Positions 20,353 through 30,073 of a stretch of 30,073 bases of DNA are shown in pieces. The position numbers were made by a program, and so were the translations under genes. Position 1 is the stretch's first letter, and every line of letters begins with the position of its first letter. The notes under the pieces are model-generated. The model had not been told where the DNA came from. It did no database searches and was given only the letters and a program-made list of their open reading frames with translations. The DNA comes from Elysia marginata (taxonomy: Eukaryota; Mollusca; Gastropoda; Plakobranchidae), in assembly GCA_019649035.1 (NCBI GenBank), contig BMAT01002688.1:363685-393757 (forward strand), written 5' to 3'.

Positions 20353-21420
20353 ACTCCTTCCTTTGTAATTCGTAAGCCGTGAGAGTTATCTGAATCAATA
20401 ACTGAAGTGACAGCTGTCATTCTAATAGTCTTTGGAAATGGTAAGCAATCTTTTCAGATACAGATGTTTTTCTGCTGGTGGAAGCTGTAAAACATAAAAC
20501 GCGTAGTGTAATCCTGTCCAACATTTTATGTTTTCGTCTCTTGAATATTTGGCGCCATGCCCACTTCACGAACTATGAGGTAAAATACATGTCTGATTCT
20601 TGACTTCGTATTTCAATAGAGCACTGAACTCTACTGTCCGCAATAAGAAAGGGACACTATTAAGTACTGCTAAATTAAAGAATAGGACAAAGAGCTGTTT
20701 AAAACTTCATCCATGTAAAGAATACGGCTCAGAACTGATAACCTGAAATTGGTTATGTAATCAAGATTTCAGTAGAGTGATGATATTTCTTGGCATAATT
20801 TGTGTTTAAATAAATAAGCTTCAGGAAATCCAAGAAAAACCGTCACTCAAAGATCTAAGTATGAGGACCTAGCTTTTCAAAACAGCTGTATTTTGGTCAG
20901 CTTTCCTCTAAAACTAGATCTATACCAAACGGCTTGATTAAAACAACTTTGAAGAGATCAATTTTTTCTTCAACGTCTGATTTCTAGACCCTTTGGGTGA
21001 ATTTCAATTTATGTTTCAAATCTTTTTGAATAACTTTCTTATTTAAAACAATACGGATTTCCTCTGATATTAAGTGTTATATTTTACATTTTCTCAAATA
21101 TAGGCTGAAAACATTAAAAAAACGTTTAGGAAAAATTTTTGCGACTTCGAAGCTGTGATCGGTGCTTTTTTGCTTAGCAAGCGGAAAGTCCCGCTTTTAG
21201 CATAAAATTAATCACAGCTTAAATTAATATGGATCTTATTGCTCAAGTTAGCCAAAATGATGACCTTCATAGACTGATATTTTGATACGCAGAGCCCTGG
21301 TCCTGAGGCTAAAACAAAAGAAAATAAAAGAAAATATGATACACAGAGCCTAAATTGGAAGAAAAATGGCGCCAAAATCTAGTCAAGATTTCGGCCTAAC
21401 ACTGACTGTAAACCAAAATA
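20353..21420. other. Upstream of the GPCR start; no gene
   Basis: Probably contains the receptor's 5' UTR and promoter on the minus strand; a TTCAG close to the ATG could be the acceptor of a non-coding 5' exon. No TATA box recognised. A 13-base word, GATACGCAGAGCC at 21283-21295, recurs with one change at 21338-21350. Confidence 0.4.
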
Positions 21421-21430
21421 AAAGTATCTT

Positions 21431-21511
21431 CTATACATAGCTCTGAATCTATATTATCTAGCTTGATTATCTGCTATACGTAGCTCTATATCTATGTTAT
21501 CTAGCTTGATT
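21431..21511. repeat. Two-copy 43-bp tandem repeat
   Basis: The unit at 21431-21468 recurs at 21474-21511; 34 of 38 aligned bases agree, sharing TAGCTCT and TTATCTAGCTTGATT. Short TCTAGAT words continue to the right to about 21560. Confidence 0.75.
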
Positions 21512-22134
21512 TCTAGATATAAATCTAAGTTTTAGAGTCTTAATCAAGTTTTGGATCTAGATCTAACCTATACTCTAAAGAAATCAACAAGCGAAGCGGA
21601 AGAAACTATTCTATTCATGTATGTTTTTCGGGCCACAAATTTTACAAAACTGTTGGCAGAAGTGTGTGAAATGTGACCCCTCCGTGCTGACGAATATGAT
21701 GTACACTGATCGCTGTGGATTTTCTAGCATCTTGTTAAACAAAATGTTGTATCATAAAGGCTGGTCGGCCTAATCTGCAAGTTAACGCCTGATAGGTTGC
21801 AAGAGTTTTTCTTGATCTTCTTGTATTCTGTCTTGTATCGATTTTTTAAAAGTTAATTTTTTTCCTCTCTTTCTATCAAAGTATCTGTAATGTCAAACCT
21901 GTCTGCTTTTTTTATAGCTATTACTAAGGCTCGGTTGTTGTTGTTGTTAAACAAGATTTTCAAAATAAAAAGTAAAACTGAAGATGCTTTTTTTTTTTTT
22001 TTGGAAGCTGGCAATCGATTAATTCTTTGTTTTGTTATTTGTTTGTTTGTTTGTTTCCCTTTTCTTTTAAATTCGGTGCCCCTGCATCCGCGTCAATCTA
22101 GTTAATAATTATACCTTCAATTTGTCAGTCCCCC

Positions 22135-22137
<3 letters not shown>
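21512..22137. other. Non-coding stretch
   Basis: AT-rich with T runs; the frame at 21890-22105 shows no domain. Confidence 0.55.

Positions 22138-22203
<66 letters not shown>
22138..22203. repeat. (CT)n microsatellite
   Basis: One of the purest CT runs in the window, about 60 bases. The Ser/Leu-rich frame across it is spurious. Confidence 0.97.
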
Positions 22204-22205
<2 letters not shown>

Positions 22206-22973
22206 CCTCTCTTTGTCTTTTTCACCCTCTGTTTCTCTCTGTTTGTGCCATTACTCTTTTATAATCAAGTACTTCCTACCCTCTCTTTTATATTATTGCT
22301 GTCATTATTTCTGGTTATTTATTTGCAATATTTGTCTTCCATTCCCATTCTCTCTCTATCTCTACCTACTCTTTTGTTCTCTAACGACCTTAAGGTTTTT
22401 CTTGTGGTTCGCCTGGGGGAAGACTCGCCCTTATCTGGCACCATCAGGTCTATAATTACGGTGTTGCGAGTCTGTCTGCTCGCCACGAAGCAGGCCCCCA
22501 GGCCAGAGTGCCTGAGGGGAGACCAGACCCCCTGTCAGCAGCTCAGCTTGTAACAGGCTCGAGTCTGTGCATTACCAGTGACATTTTCCACCATTTTTCG
22601 CACGCTCCAGAAAAAAACCATCATTTAAGGAAGACCAGAAAACTTAACGGTTCTGGCTTTGTTGCAAAGAGTAATACTGAGCAGTTAGACGGTGTCAATG
22701 GAATATTTTTTATAGCGTATTAGATCTAGTGGTTGCGACCAAAAGCATTGTTCAAAGCAATTTTTAAAAACTATCTCCTTTGCGTCCATCGACGGCAGTT
22801 TTGTTTTTAAAACAACCTGAACTCGTCAACTTTGATGAAACATAAGGTGCTCCGCAACATTTAGCGCTCCAACAAAATGAGTTTACATGCGGTGCCAGTC
22901 GATTCAAGAAAAATAAACATTTTTGAGTACCTCTTCAAATTTCCACTAAAATTTATATTGCAAAATTTGACAG
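22204..22973. other. Non-coding stretch with a GC-rich block at about 22400-22560
   Basis: The block is markedly GC-richer than its flanks and holds the ends of two short open frames, but neither has a recognisable domain or good splice sites. It may be part of an unrecognised repeat or a short exon. Confidence 0.35.
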
Positions 22974-22998
22974 TGTATGATATTTTCCATCATACACA
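22974..22998. repeat. Perfect 9-bp inverted repeat
   Basis: GTGTATGAT at 22974-22982 and ATCATACAC at 22990-22998 form a 9-bp stem with a 7-base loop. No T run or coding context suggests a terminator; it may be a hairpin relic of a mobile element or chance. Confidence 0.6.
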
Positions 22999-23239
22999 CT
23001 TATACACTTATGACATCATCGAAAAAATGTTGTAAAATGTTGTGAAGGTTGTTATAAAATAGAAATGCTCCTTCGGCTTTTACATTATGAAAATTTTAAG
23101 TCTCTTTTTCTCCAATTATTTTAGAACACTAAGCCACTAGAATTCCTTGTCTTTCAAGTGCAATATCTCAAGACCTAATTAAGATAACAAAATGTTTTAA
23201 AAAGGTAAATACCTGCCCAAATGATATAAAAACAGAATT

Positions 23240-23725
23240 GAAATGGCCTGATCAGTACCATCCAAACTAGATAAAATTTGGAGATGGGTATCGAAGGAAG
23301 AACTTTGGTTAAAGTTTTTAGAGCGGCCGTAGAAACTGTTCTCTTGCAATTAGGCCTATGGAGATGGACGCTAAAAAGGGCAGCAAGCATGAAGCTAGAC
23401 GGCGCCTACACCGTGATGCTTAGGGTTGTCAAAGGTGTAACATGGCAGGACAAAATTCCAAATAAAGCTCTATAAGATAAACGGTCCAGCATCACAACCA
23501 CAATAAAGGAAATGCGCAACAGATTAAGCGGCCACTGCTAGAGAAACAAAAAAGAAATAGTACATCAACTGATACTATGAGAACCCAAACATGGGAAAAG
23601 AAGATCGGTGGACAGCAACAAACATACATTGATCAACTTGAATGGGATACAGAAATGCCACGGGAGTGCCTTGCTTTTGAAATGGCGTACAGAGAATTGT
23701 TGTTGCGAGGTAGATATACATGTAG
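23240..23725 (+). pseudogene. LINE reverse-transcriptase C-terminal relic
   Basis: A decayed 3' portion of a non-LTR retrotransposon polymerase frame. Landmarks appear in order across shifting frames: K-L-D-K-I-W, F-R-A-A-V-E, W-T-L, K-L-D-G-A-Y-T-V-M-L-R (23388-23420), L-S-G-H-C, then I-L-stop-E-P-K-H-G-K-R (Trp turned to stop, about 23570), and T-Y-I-D-Q-L-E and E-C-L (about 23622-23670). These match the RT C-terminus of animal LINEs (LDGxYTxMLR, GHC, LLLWEPxHGKR, TYIDQL, ECL). At least three frameshifts and several stops make it inactive. The landmarks differ from those of the relic at 14870-15150, so the two belong to different LINE lineages. Confidence 0.75.
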
Positions 23726-24619
23726 ATAGAAAAGTCTTTTAAAATATGTATGATTTCAAATAAAAACAATTTCGCATGCAGGCTCCGCTTATGGGACCTC
23801 TTTGTCTTTTTTTAAATGTTTCGCCATTTCATTATTATTGGGTACTGAAGAAAAAAATCTAAAGAACATTGAAGAATGTGGAAGGAGCGAAAGCGGGATA
23901 AATACAAATTGGCAGTAAAAGACAGTACAAAACAAAAAAAAATGTCCTGAGTAAAAGAAGCAAAATCAAGAAAGTCGCCCGTAGTAGATCCTTACACCTC
24001 TTTAGTACCTTTCCTTTCGCTAATGTTATAGCATAGGCCTACTAGATAAAATGTGTGGAAGACTTGTTTGGGAGTTATTCTTAGAATACCAATGCTCATC
24101 TGGTAAAGGAAAACAGCTGTCGATCTAATAATGCTTTCTCTACGCAAGATGCTCTAACAAAACAGACATTTTTGGAAGGTTTAATGTTTCTGATGAAAAC
24201 AAGTCTTTTTTAAGCTTTTTAGGTGTCTTCGGTTAAGGTTTTTATAGGCTAGAAACTTAGTAACGTAAATTGTCATGGTGTCCGGGAAGAGTCAGTAAAG
24301 TGTCGTCATTTCTAGAACACCAATGCTTGGTTACGAAAACAAAGAATCCAATTATCGTGGTAAATAGCTAACAATTTTTTCGCAATACTTGACAGAATAA
24401 AGTTATTATTTGAAATAACTGTAACGATTTTTATGATTGCATGAAAAAAATGGTTGCATTAGGTTGATAAAGGTCCGTCTTCACATCTGGATAAAAAGTA
24501 TCGCGTTATCGACCCATCCTAGATAATTTTTTGACACGCATAATTGAAAGAGGAATGTTGCGTTAGCCAAGTTAGGGCAGCGATTGATAGTGCTTGAACG
24601 CAAACAGTTAAAGCTGCTT
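23726..24619. other. Non-coding stretch
   Basis: The left part may be the 3' UTR of the LINE relic. No gene or RNA recognised. Confidence 0.5.
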
Positions 24620-24810
24620 GCACAAAAAGTTTAATTGATTGATTGAAGGATATTTTACAAGCCCAATTCCACTTCAAAGGTGCTCTCAGGGCTTGGGTCC
24701 CAATGACAATTTACGGGCTGCCACCCAGAGACTAGCGGGGAAACCATGACTTAGCCTCAGCCGTTCACATTATACTGACACCGACCCAACCAGTAGGGGC
24801 ACAAAAAGTT
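24620..24810 (-). mobile_element. Short retroelement bounded by 12-bp target-site duplication
   Basis: The sequence GCACAAAAAGTT occurs at 24620-24631 and again at 24799-24810, flanking about 167 bases. Next to the left copy, the plus strand reads AATTGATTGATTGAAGG, i.e. a (TCAA)n-type tail on the minus strand. A tailed insert with a direct target duplication is the mark of target-primed reverse transcription, so this is a SINE or a 5'-truncated LINE 3' end inserted in minus orientation. It carries no coding frame. No clear A and B boxes were found, which slightly favours a LINE 3' UTR. Confidence 0.7.
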
Positions 24811-25312
24811 AAAAGGAAACTATGAGTTTATTATTTCATTTTTTTTTGTTTTGTTTTGCAAGTACATAAAATTGTTATGCTCAGTAAATATATTGAAATC
24901 AAGCTGACAATTCAATCGCTCACCTATGTCTCATGTAAATTGTGTGCTTAAATCATAAACCAAGCTGTCCTGGAGTTTAATTTCCAATAGAAGTGTTCCG
25001 AAGTGCTTTGCTACACAGGAAATTTTAGTATTTGTTTTTCTTTTTTCTTCCTTAACGATTTCCTTCGCTCTGGCTAATGGCAGAGCACAAGATACGGGAG
25101 CGAGTTTGCCGTTAAACTTGGACCCCAACAAAAAAGCTTTTGAGCAGGAATTTTTGAGAATATGGTGCGCCTATTGAAACTTTCGCCCGCAATTTTATTT
25201 GAAAACAGTCTCCGTCTCATTTCCTGGCGTGAGCCGAAAATACACTCTGAGCCCAGGGCAAGAGAATGGAGAGAGGCTCGAAGAGATCCTGGCATACCGC
25301 ACTGACATCGGT
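24811..25312. other. Non-coding stretch before the CT satellite
   Basis: Minus-strand frames at 24931-25131 and 25074-25295 overlap each other and show no domain. The 25060-25300 part is less AT-rich than usual and could be an unrecognised repeat. Confidence 0.4.
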
Positions 25313-25387
<75 letters not shown>

Positions 25388-25409
25388 ACCTCTCTCTCCT
25401 CCCTCTCTT
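25313..25409. repeat. (CT)n microsatellite with poly-C interruption
   Basis: Two CT runs separated by a C homopolymer of about 11 bases near 25353-25363. Open frames on both strands here are repeat artefacts. Confidence 0.95.
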
Positions 25410-27290
25410 CCTAGCTCTCCTTCCACCTCTCGCTATTGTTGTTTGTTGAAAATTGAGAGGCTAATAGAAAACCTTTGAGATGAAAATGAATAGGAATGAA
25501 GACATTGTTGTCATAGCCAAGGGAGACTGAATGCCAAAAGGATTGTTTCAGATTTTTAAAAACCAAGAGGGTGTAAGCAAATGTTCAGCACAAGAAAGAT
25601 GAGATACTGAAATGGTAGCCGTCTGCCTATTTTGCCTCTGTAAACATGTAATAGTTGAAATTTACTCGCGTGTCGTTATGACACCTTTTCCAGTCTAGAA
25701 CTATCTCTATCCTTATTATCCGTAAAATAAAATATTTACAAATGAAAAGAAAATAAGAAAATACTTGAAGATTTCATTTAAAAATTACAACAGTGTACAT
25801 AAACCGAAGATAAACGAAATGAAAAAAGTGATGGAGTCGCAGGCTGGTGGAACTGAAAACATTCTTAAAGGAAACGAAACAAGTTTAAGGAACTCGCCTG
25901 CACATTATCTCAAACTATTAATAAGTTTGTTCCATTTTAGATTTTTCCATCAAATAATTACACTCTACAATAGTTTGTTTTGCATTTAATCAGAAAAGTA
26001 TCTATCTTAATACCTGTTTCTCTACCGGTATATATACATCTTTCCTTTTTTCTGTTTATCTACTCATCTATATCTTTATCTGCCAATCGATATACTCTCC
26101 AAATCAACTATCTTTTTATACTGTTATTATGTCGAGTGATATTACTTTAAAACTTATTTGATCCAGAAAATAAAGTTGTGTAGTATGCTGCTAAAAGTCA
26201 TTCTACGGTAACCCAATAATGTGAGTAAGGAAAGGCAAACCTTTTATTGGTTGGAAAGGTCTTTGTGATGTGTCCAGGCAAATCGAGCTTAGGTCACTCA
26301 GACATGGCCTAGGTTATAACCAACGTTTTGCTTGTCTCAGGTTAGAGAAAAGTTGAAGCTGTAACTTTTTCAGCCTCTTGGAGGCAAGAAATAACCATTA
26401 TGAAACTTGTAGTAACTCAATATGGCATGACTGTGATATGTGCCTGATTTTCCTAGGCCAGCTTGACCTTCACAAACCCTCTGAGGTAATTGCATAGTAA
26501 CTAATGCTACAGATTCTTTTTTCTTAAAACGAGTGTTATTTATCTGTCGAACTTAGGCTAAAACTAGCTTGGACATTAAAAACAAAAAAAAATACTATAA
26601 CGTTTTTTAAGTTAACCTACAACATACCTTACCGACAAAATTGACAAACATGATGCCTTCACCCCACAACAGTTCCTACCAACAGCAACCAAGAAGCCTA
26701 AACGACATCCTTCAACACTGCTATATAATGTTTTCTACATGACTGTGTTGATATATGTCACTCTATCGCAGAGTCACTTGTTCAGGTTACAACTTCCACT
26801 GAGAAAACCGATTTCTTGGCTTTTTTGTGTCCATAGGCAGGAAGAGAAGCCAGTGTCCACTATTATAGAATAAAACTTCATTCGTTAAAAATCGTATTAT
26901 AATCTAATTTTGGCTAAAAATTGACGGAACCTTGACAATCGCTGTTCTTTAGCCCGGATGTCTTTGTGAAAAACATTCTTGACATTTCTTTTTACTTTCT
27001 CTTGTCCTTTAAGGTGCAAACCTTGTTTCGTTAAAGGACATTCAGGATAGGAAGAGACTTGAAGAAAAAAGAGAGTTAGAGGTAATAGGAAAGGGAGGTT
27101 ACAAAAAGGCTGAGAAACAATTGTATTATAGAGATTGATAAAAAAGAAGAAAGAGGGCGCAGCAAAAAGGATGAAAGGGCAAAGATGTGGGGACTTACAG
27201 AGAATCGGTAATGTTGGCGGAACGGAAACACTGCGGAAATAAATGGAGCATCGAAAATGTTTTTTTCATCTCACAAATTTAGAGACAAAG
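25410..27290. other. Non-coding stretch
   Basis: One 74-codon Lys/Asn-rich frame (25765-25989) lacks any domain. A degenerate TCTA/TCTG tract lies near 26010-26100. No RNA gene or element recognised in the remainder. Confidence 0.55.
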
Positions 27291-27296
27291 GTTGAA

Positions 27297-27420
27297 AGAG
27301 AGATTGTGTGAGAAGGAGAGACAGACATACAGAGGGAGAGAGAGCGTTTGTGTGTGAGAATGAAAGACAGACATCTAGAGGGACAGACAGACAGGCAGAC
27401 AGAGAGAGAGACAGAGGCAG
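27297..27420. repeat. GA / CAGA purine-rich microsatellite
   Basis: GAGA and CAGACAGA words on the plus strand, the opposite strand sense to the CT arrays elsewhere. The 65-codon frame at 27348 is a repeat product. Confidence 0.85.
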
Positions 27421-28310
27421 ATTCGCACGTGTGCGCGGAGCTAGAGAGTGTCAGGCGAGCAGAGAAGGGAAAGCGAGATAGAAAAATAGAGAGTCAGGAG
27501 AAGCAGTGTATTGATAAACTGCTGGATGGTGCTCTGACCTTTTAACAGTTTTCAACTCTCGTTTTTTCCGAGTCGGTCGATAGATAAGTGTTTGCGAAGA
27601 CAAGACCATAAATTTAATATTTTTCGATTTTTATGGAATTCGGAAAGGTGTGAAACTTATGACATTGAGAATGATAAAGAGATGTAAACAGGTGAAAAAA
27701 TAGACAGAGCAAACGAGAGAGAGTGACAGAGAGAGAAAAGACAGGTGTAACGAGAGAGATATATACAAATAGTGGGATAATTTTTTTTTAATTTAAAGAG
27801 AGATAGATTGAACAGGAAAGAGAATAAAAGAAAATATTGGGAGAGGTCGAGAGAAAGAGAGTAAATAAAGTCTAGGCCAAACTAAAAGATAGGAAGGAAA
27901 ATGATCAGCCTTTGGAGCCTGCAATCATTATTTCCTTGAATGACTACTTTGCATGCTGATTATTGTGTATCTCCTATTGTTCAAAAAACCTTTGATTCAC
28001 AATGTGGCTAATTTGTAATTTCTGCTTAGAGAAAAGTTAACTTCGTTCTCTTGTGTAAAGTTTACTGTTTATCCTTTCTAAACTCTTATATGTAAAAAGT
28101 TGACACCGTGAAACCGAAAAAAATTATAATAATTTAATTCACACGGCCTTTATGAAATATCCTGTTATTTGATTAAAGCTTAGGAAAGTTTGTTAAACTG
28201 TTTCTCCCTATAGTTAGCAACTATCAAGATAGCGATTTTGAAGCCAAACAATACAAGACAGTAAGGCATTGATATTACAAAGAAGACAAAGTGCGAGAGA
28301 GGTCATGAAA
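27421..28310. other. Non-coding stretch with scattered GA-rich patches
   Basis: Degenerate GAGA tracts at about 27712-27760 and 27795-27870. No gene seen. Confidence 0.55.
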
Positions 28311-28357
28311 TAAAACAAGAGAGAGATAGAGACATAGACAGAGAGACAGAGAAAAGT
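28311..28357. repeat. GA / GACA microsatellite
   Basis: AGAGAGATAGAGACATAGACAG-type purine array on the plus strand. Confidence 0.85.
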
Positions 28358-28746
28358 ATGTGAAAAATAAACAGTAGGTTTGTGGTATAGCTCTGATGCT
28401 CTAAATCGTTCCAAAGGTCTTTTATTGGCTTTAAAGGCCTTTACCAACCAAAATTAGTATTACCCTGTGTACTCAATGAGGAGAGGTAATAAAAGCGCTA
28501 ACTCAAGCATACAGACAGATCTTTCACTGTCGGCGCTGTTGCATGAACTTTAAACAATTCGCATAAAAAAAAAATAAAATATTTCTCTCTTGGGCAATGG
28601 TGAATCTTCAGGCTTGGATTAGGCACTAGATTTTGTTATACTACACACTCCCACAGAAGAGCTTGCTGATAGCTCCACATTTTAAATTGTAGACACAAGA
28701 GATGTTCGTCCTACAAAAGCCCTATAGCCGCTTAAATCAGGCTAAT
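28358..28746. other. Non-coding stretch
   Basis: No frame or element of note. Confidence 0.55.
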
Positions 28747-28920
28747 GCATGTGTGGAAAAAAGATTTGCCACGAACTAAATTAATGCTGACCTGTAAAGC
28801 CAGGGCATGTGTGGAAAAAAGATTTGCCAGGTACTAAATACTGACCTGTCAAGCAAGGGCTCGAACCCCCGACCTCTCGGTTCGAGGGTTACAATGTCTA
28901 CCGCGCACCCACGGCACCAC
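28747..28920 (-). mobile_element. tRNA-derived SINE with internally duplicated body
   Basis: On the minus strand the head reads from about 28920: an A-box-like TGGGTGCGCGG, then a B box GGGTTCGAGCC at 28868-28858, about 44 bases apart. The head resembles a tRNA D-arm and T-arm, but its acceptor stem cannot pair, so it is not a working tRNA. The body that follows is a 58-base unit present twice in tandem (28747-28804 and 28805-28860) sharing GCATGTGTGGAAAAAAGATT, with a few differences and small indels. The 73-codon minus frame across it is incidental. Target-site duplications were not found. Confidence 0.65.
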
Positions 28921-30029
28921 ACAGCAGATGAGACTAAAGATTCTAGCACTTTTAAAATAATCTCAAACTTCTTGCACTTTCCTCCAAAGTGCTTCAAAAA
29001 GCTCTAAGATTACCAACTCGCTGTGTTTTGTTCAAACTTTGTCGCTTAAGAACAGCATCAGTTTTTGAAGAAGATTACACAAGGCTTTCAATATATATGT
29101 GCGTTTACTGGGTAAAAGGTGATAACTCTAGACGAAGCATGGAAGATAGTAGAACTAAAACGGTTTGATTATGACTATTAGACTATTGTATTGTTTTTAT
29201 TGCCTTTGCCGAAGTAAATTGTGGAAAAACATTGGTAGGTTAAAAAATAGAATCTCAGTGATTTCAGCCCGTTTAATGCTCTTCACACTTTCTTTTATCC
29301 TTCCCTTCAATCCCTTGTCTTTCCTCTGTTCTCTACCTTGTCTTTACTTCGTCTCTTAATTTCTCTCTGTTAACGTCATTTTTTTTATTTTATCTTTATT
29401 TCTGTGTGCTGCTCTACTGTGTTTTTTTACTCCTTATACTGTTTGTATTTTTTTTACAATGGAAAAATTTTTAACTTTGAAAACAGGTCAATAGATTCAA
29501 CTTAAGAAACCCAAACCCCAGAAGAAAGTTTGTTTGAACGAGAAATAGCGTGGCATTTTATCGGTTGAGAAATTCATTCCCTTCTCAAACTGACATCAAT
29601 TATGGCCTGGAATTTCCTCCAGATTCTTCTTGTTGTAACCCAAAACCTTAGCAAATCGGTTGAAATCGAAAGACAAAATCCTCTTTTCTTGTCTCCATTC
29701 TTTCTCCGAATTCCGTTTTTCGTTACTCCACCTCGTTTTATATCTTTCTCAATCACAAAAACGTTCTCAGAACACGGTTTGTAACATTTGTGAGTCTTTG
29801 TGCTTATGTGGCTTGTTTAGAACCTGTCTCTATACCTATTTTTCGCTTTTTCTTGTAAATCGTCTCTCCCTTTATCCTCCCAAACGTCTGCCTTCTTAAT
29901 TGTCTCTCTCTTTCATCTCAAATGTCTTTTTCTTTAACTACCTTGCCTCTATTCATTTAATCTCCTCTCTTTTCTCTAAATTATCCCTGCTTGTCATTTT
30001 CAGAATTCTCTATTTTTTTCTCCCTCGTA
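28921..30029. other. Non-coding stretch
   Basis: Short frames only, several overlapping on both strands near 29574-29784. The last 200 bases become pyrimidine-rich, grading into the terminal CT array. Confidence 0.55.
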
Positions 30030-30032
30030 ATC

Positions 30033-30073
<41 letters not shown>
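30030..30073. repeat. (CT)n microsatellite at window edge
   Basis: Pure CT run cut by the window boundary. Confidence 0.95.

Noticed and set aside
25199-25478. Frames on both strands across the 25.3 kb satellite
   Set aside because: Arg/Glu repeats on one strand and Ser/Leu on the other are simply (GA)n and (CT)n translated.
28858-28920. A functional tRNA gene
   Set aside because: A and B boxes are present, but the 5' and 3' acceptor strands do not pair and the head is fused to a repeat body, so it is a SINE head.

Overview
The window looks like AT-rich, intron-bearing animal DNA, most likely from a lophotrochozoan and plausibly a gastropod mollusc. The signs are: GT-AG introns with pyrimidine-rich acceptors; a class A seven-transmembrane receptor whose style recalls invertebrate neuropeptide or orphan receptors; decayed non-LTR retrotransposon ends; tRNA-derived SINEs; and very many long (CT)n, (TCTA)n and (TCTG)n microsatellites, two of them containing N gaps. 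Nothing points to bacteria, phage, CRISPR or operons. The species call is inference; the eukaryotic features are read directly.

Layout. From 1 to 4370 there is non-coding AT-rich DNA with an (AGT)n satellite. At 4371-5090 (+) a GC-richer, Gly/Ser/Arg-rich coding exon of 240 codons ends at a splice donor; it carries a protein phosphatase 1 docking-like Lys-Gly-Val-Ser-Phe-Ala-Asp motif. From 5.1 to 13.0 kb there is non-coding DNA full of simple repeats, plus one unexplained open frame at 9378-9968. From 13.0 to 15.9 kb there is a repeat zone: two copies of one SINE family, one LINE 3' end and a faint LTR-element trace.

The clearest gene is a GPCR on the minus strand. Its three coding exons (20352-19762, 18593-18294, 16597-16376) all join in phase 0 with GT-AG introns and give a 370-residue receptor with TM1 to TM7 complete. 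Only two exons show as obvious long frames; the TM7 exon is recovered by following the reading frame to an acceptor. A MITE-like element sits in its predicted 3' UTR. The stop codon lies inside a perfect GTAAGT donor, so an alternative longer C-terminus is possible.

From 20.4 to 30 kb the DNA is non-coding with mobile-element fossils: a second LINE reverse-transcriptase C-terminal relic (about 23240-23725), a short retroelement with a 12-bp target-site duplication (24620-24810), a tRNA-derived SINE with an internal 58-bp duplication (28747-28920), and purine-rich microsatellites at 27.0-28.4 kb. The plus-strand exon and the GPCR point towards each other and appear to be independent genes; no shared function is visible. 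I found no clearly novel multi-gene system. The most useful results are the assembled receptor, the PP1-motif exon and the dated or bounded mobile elements.
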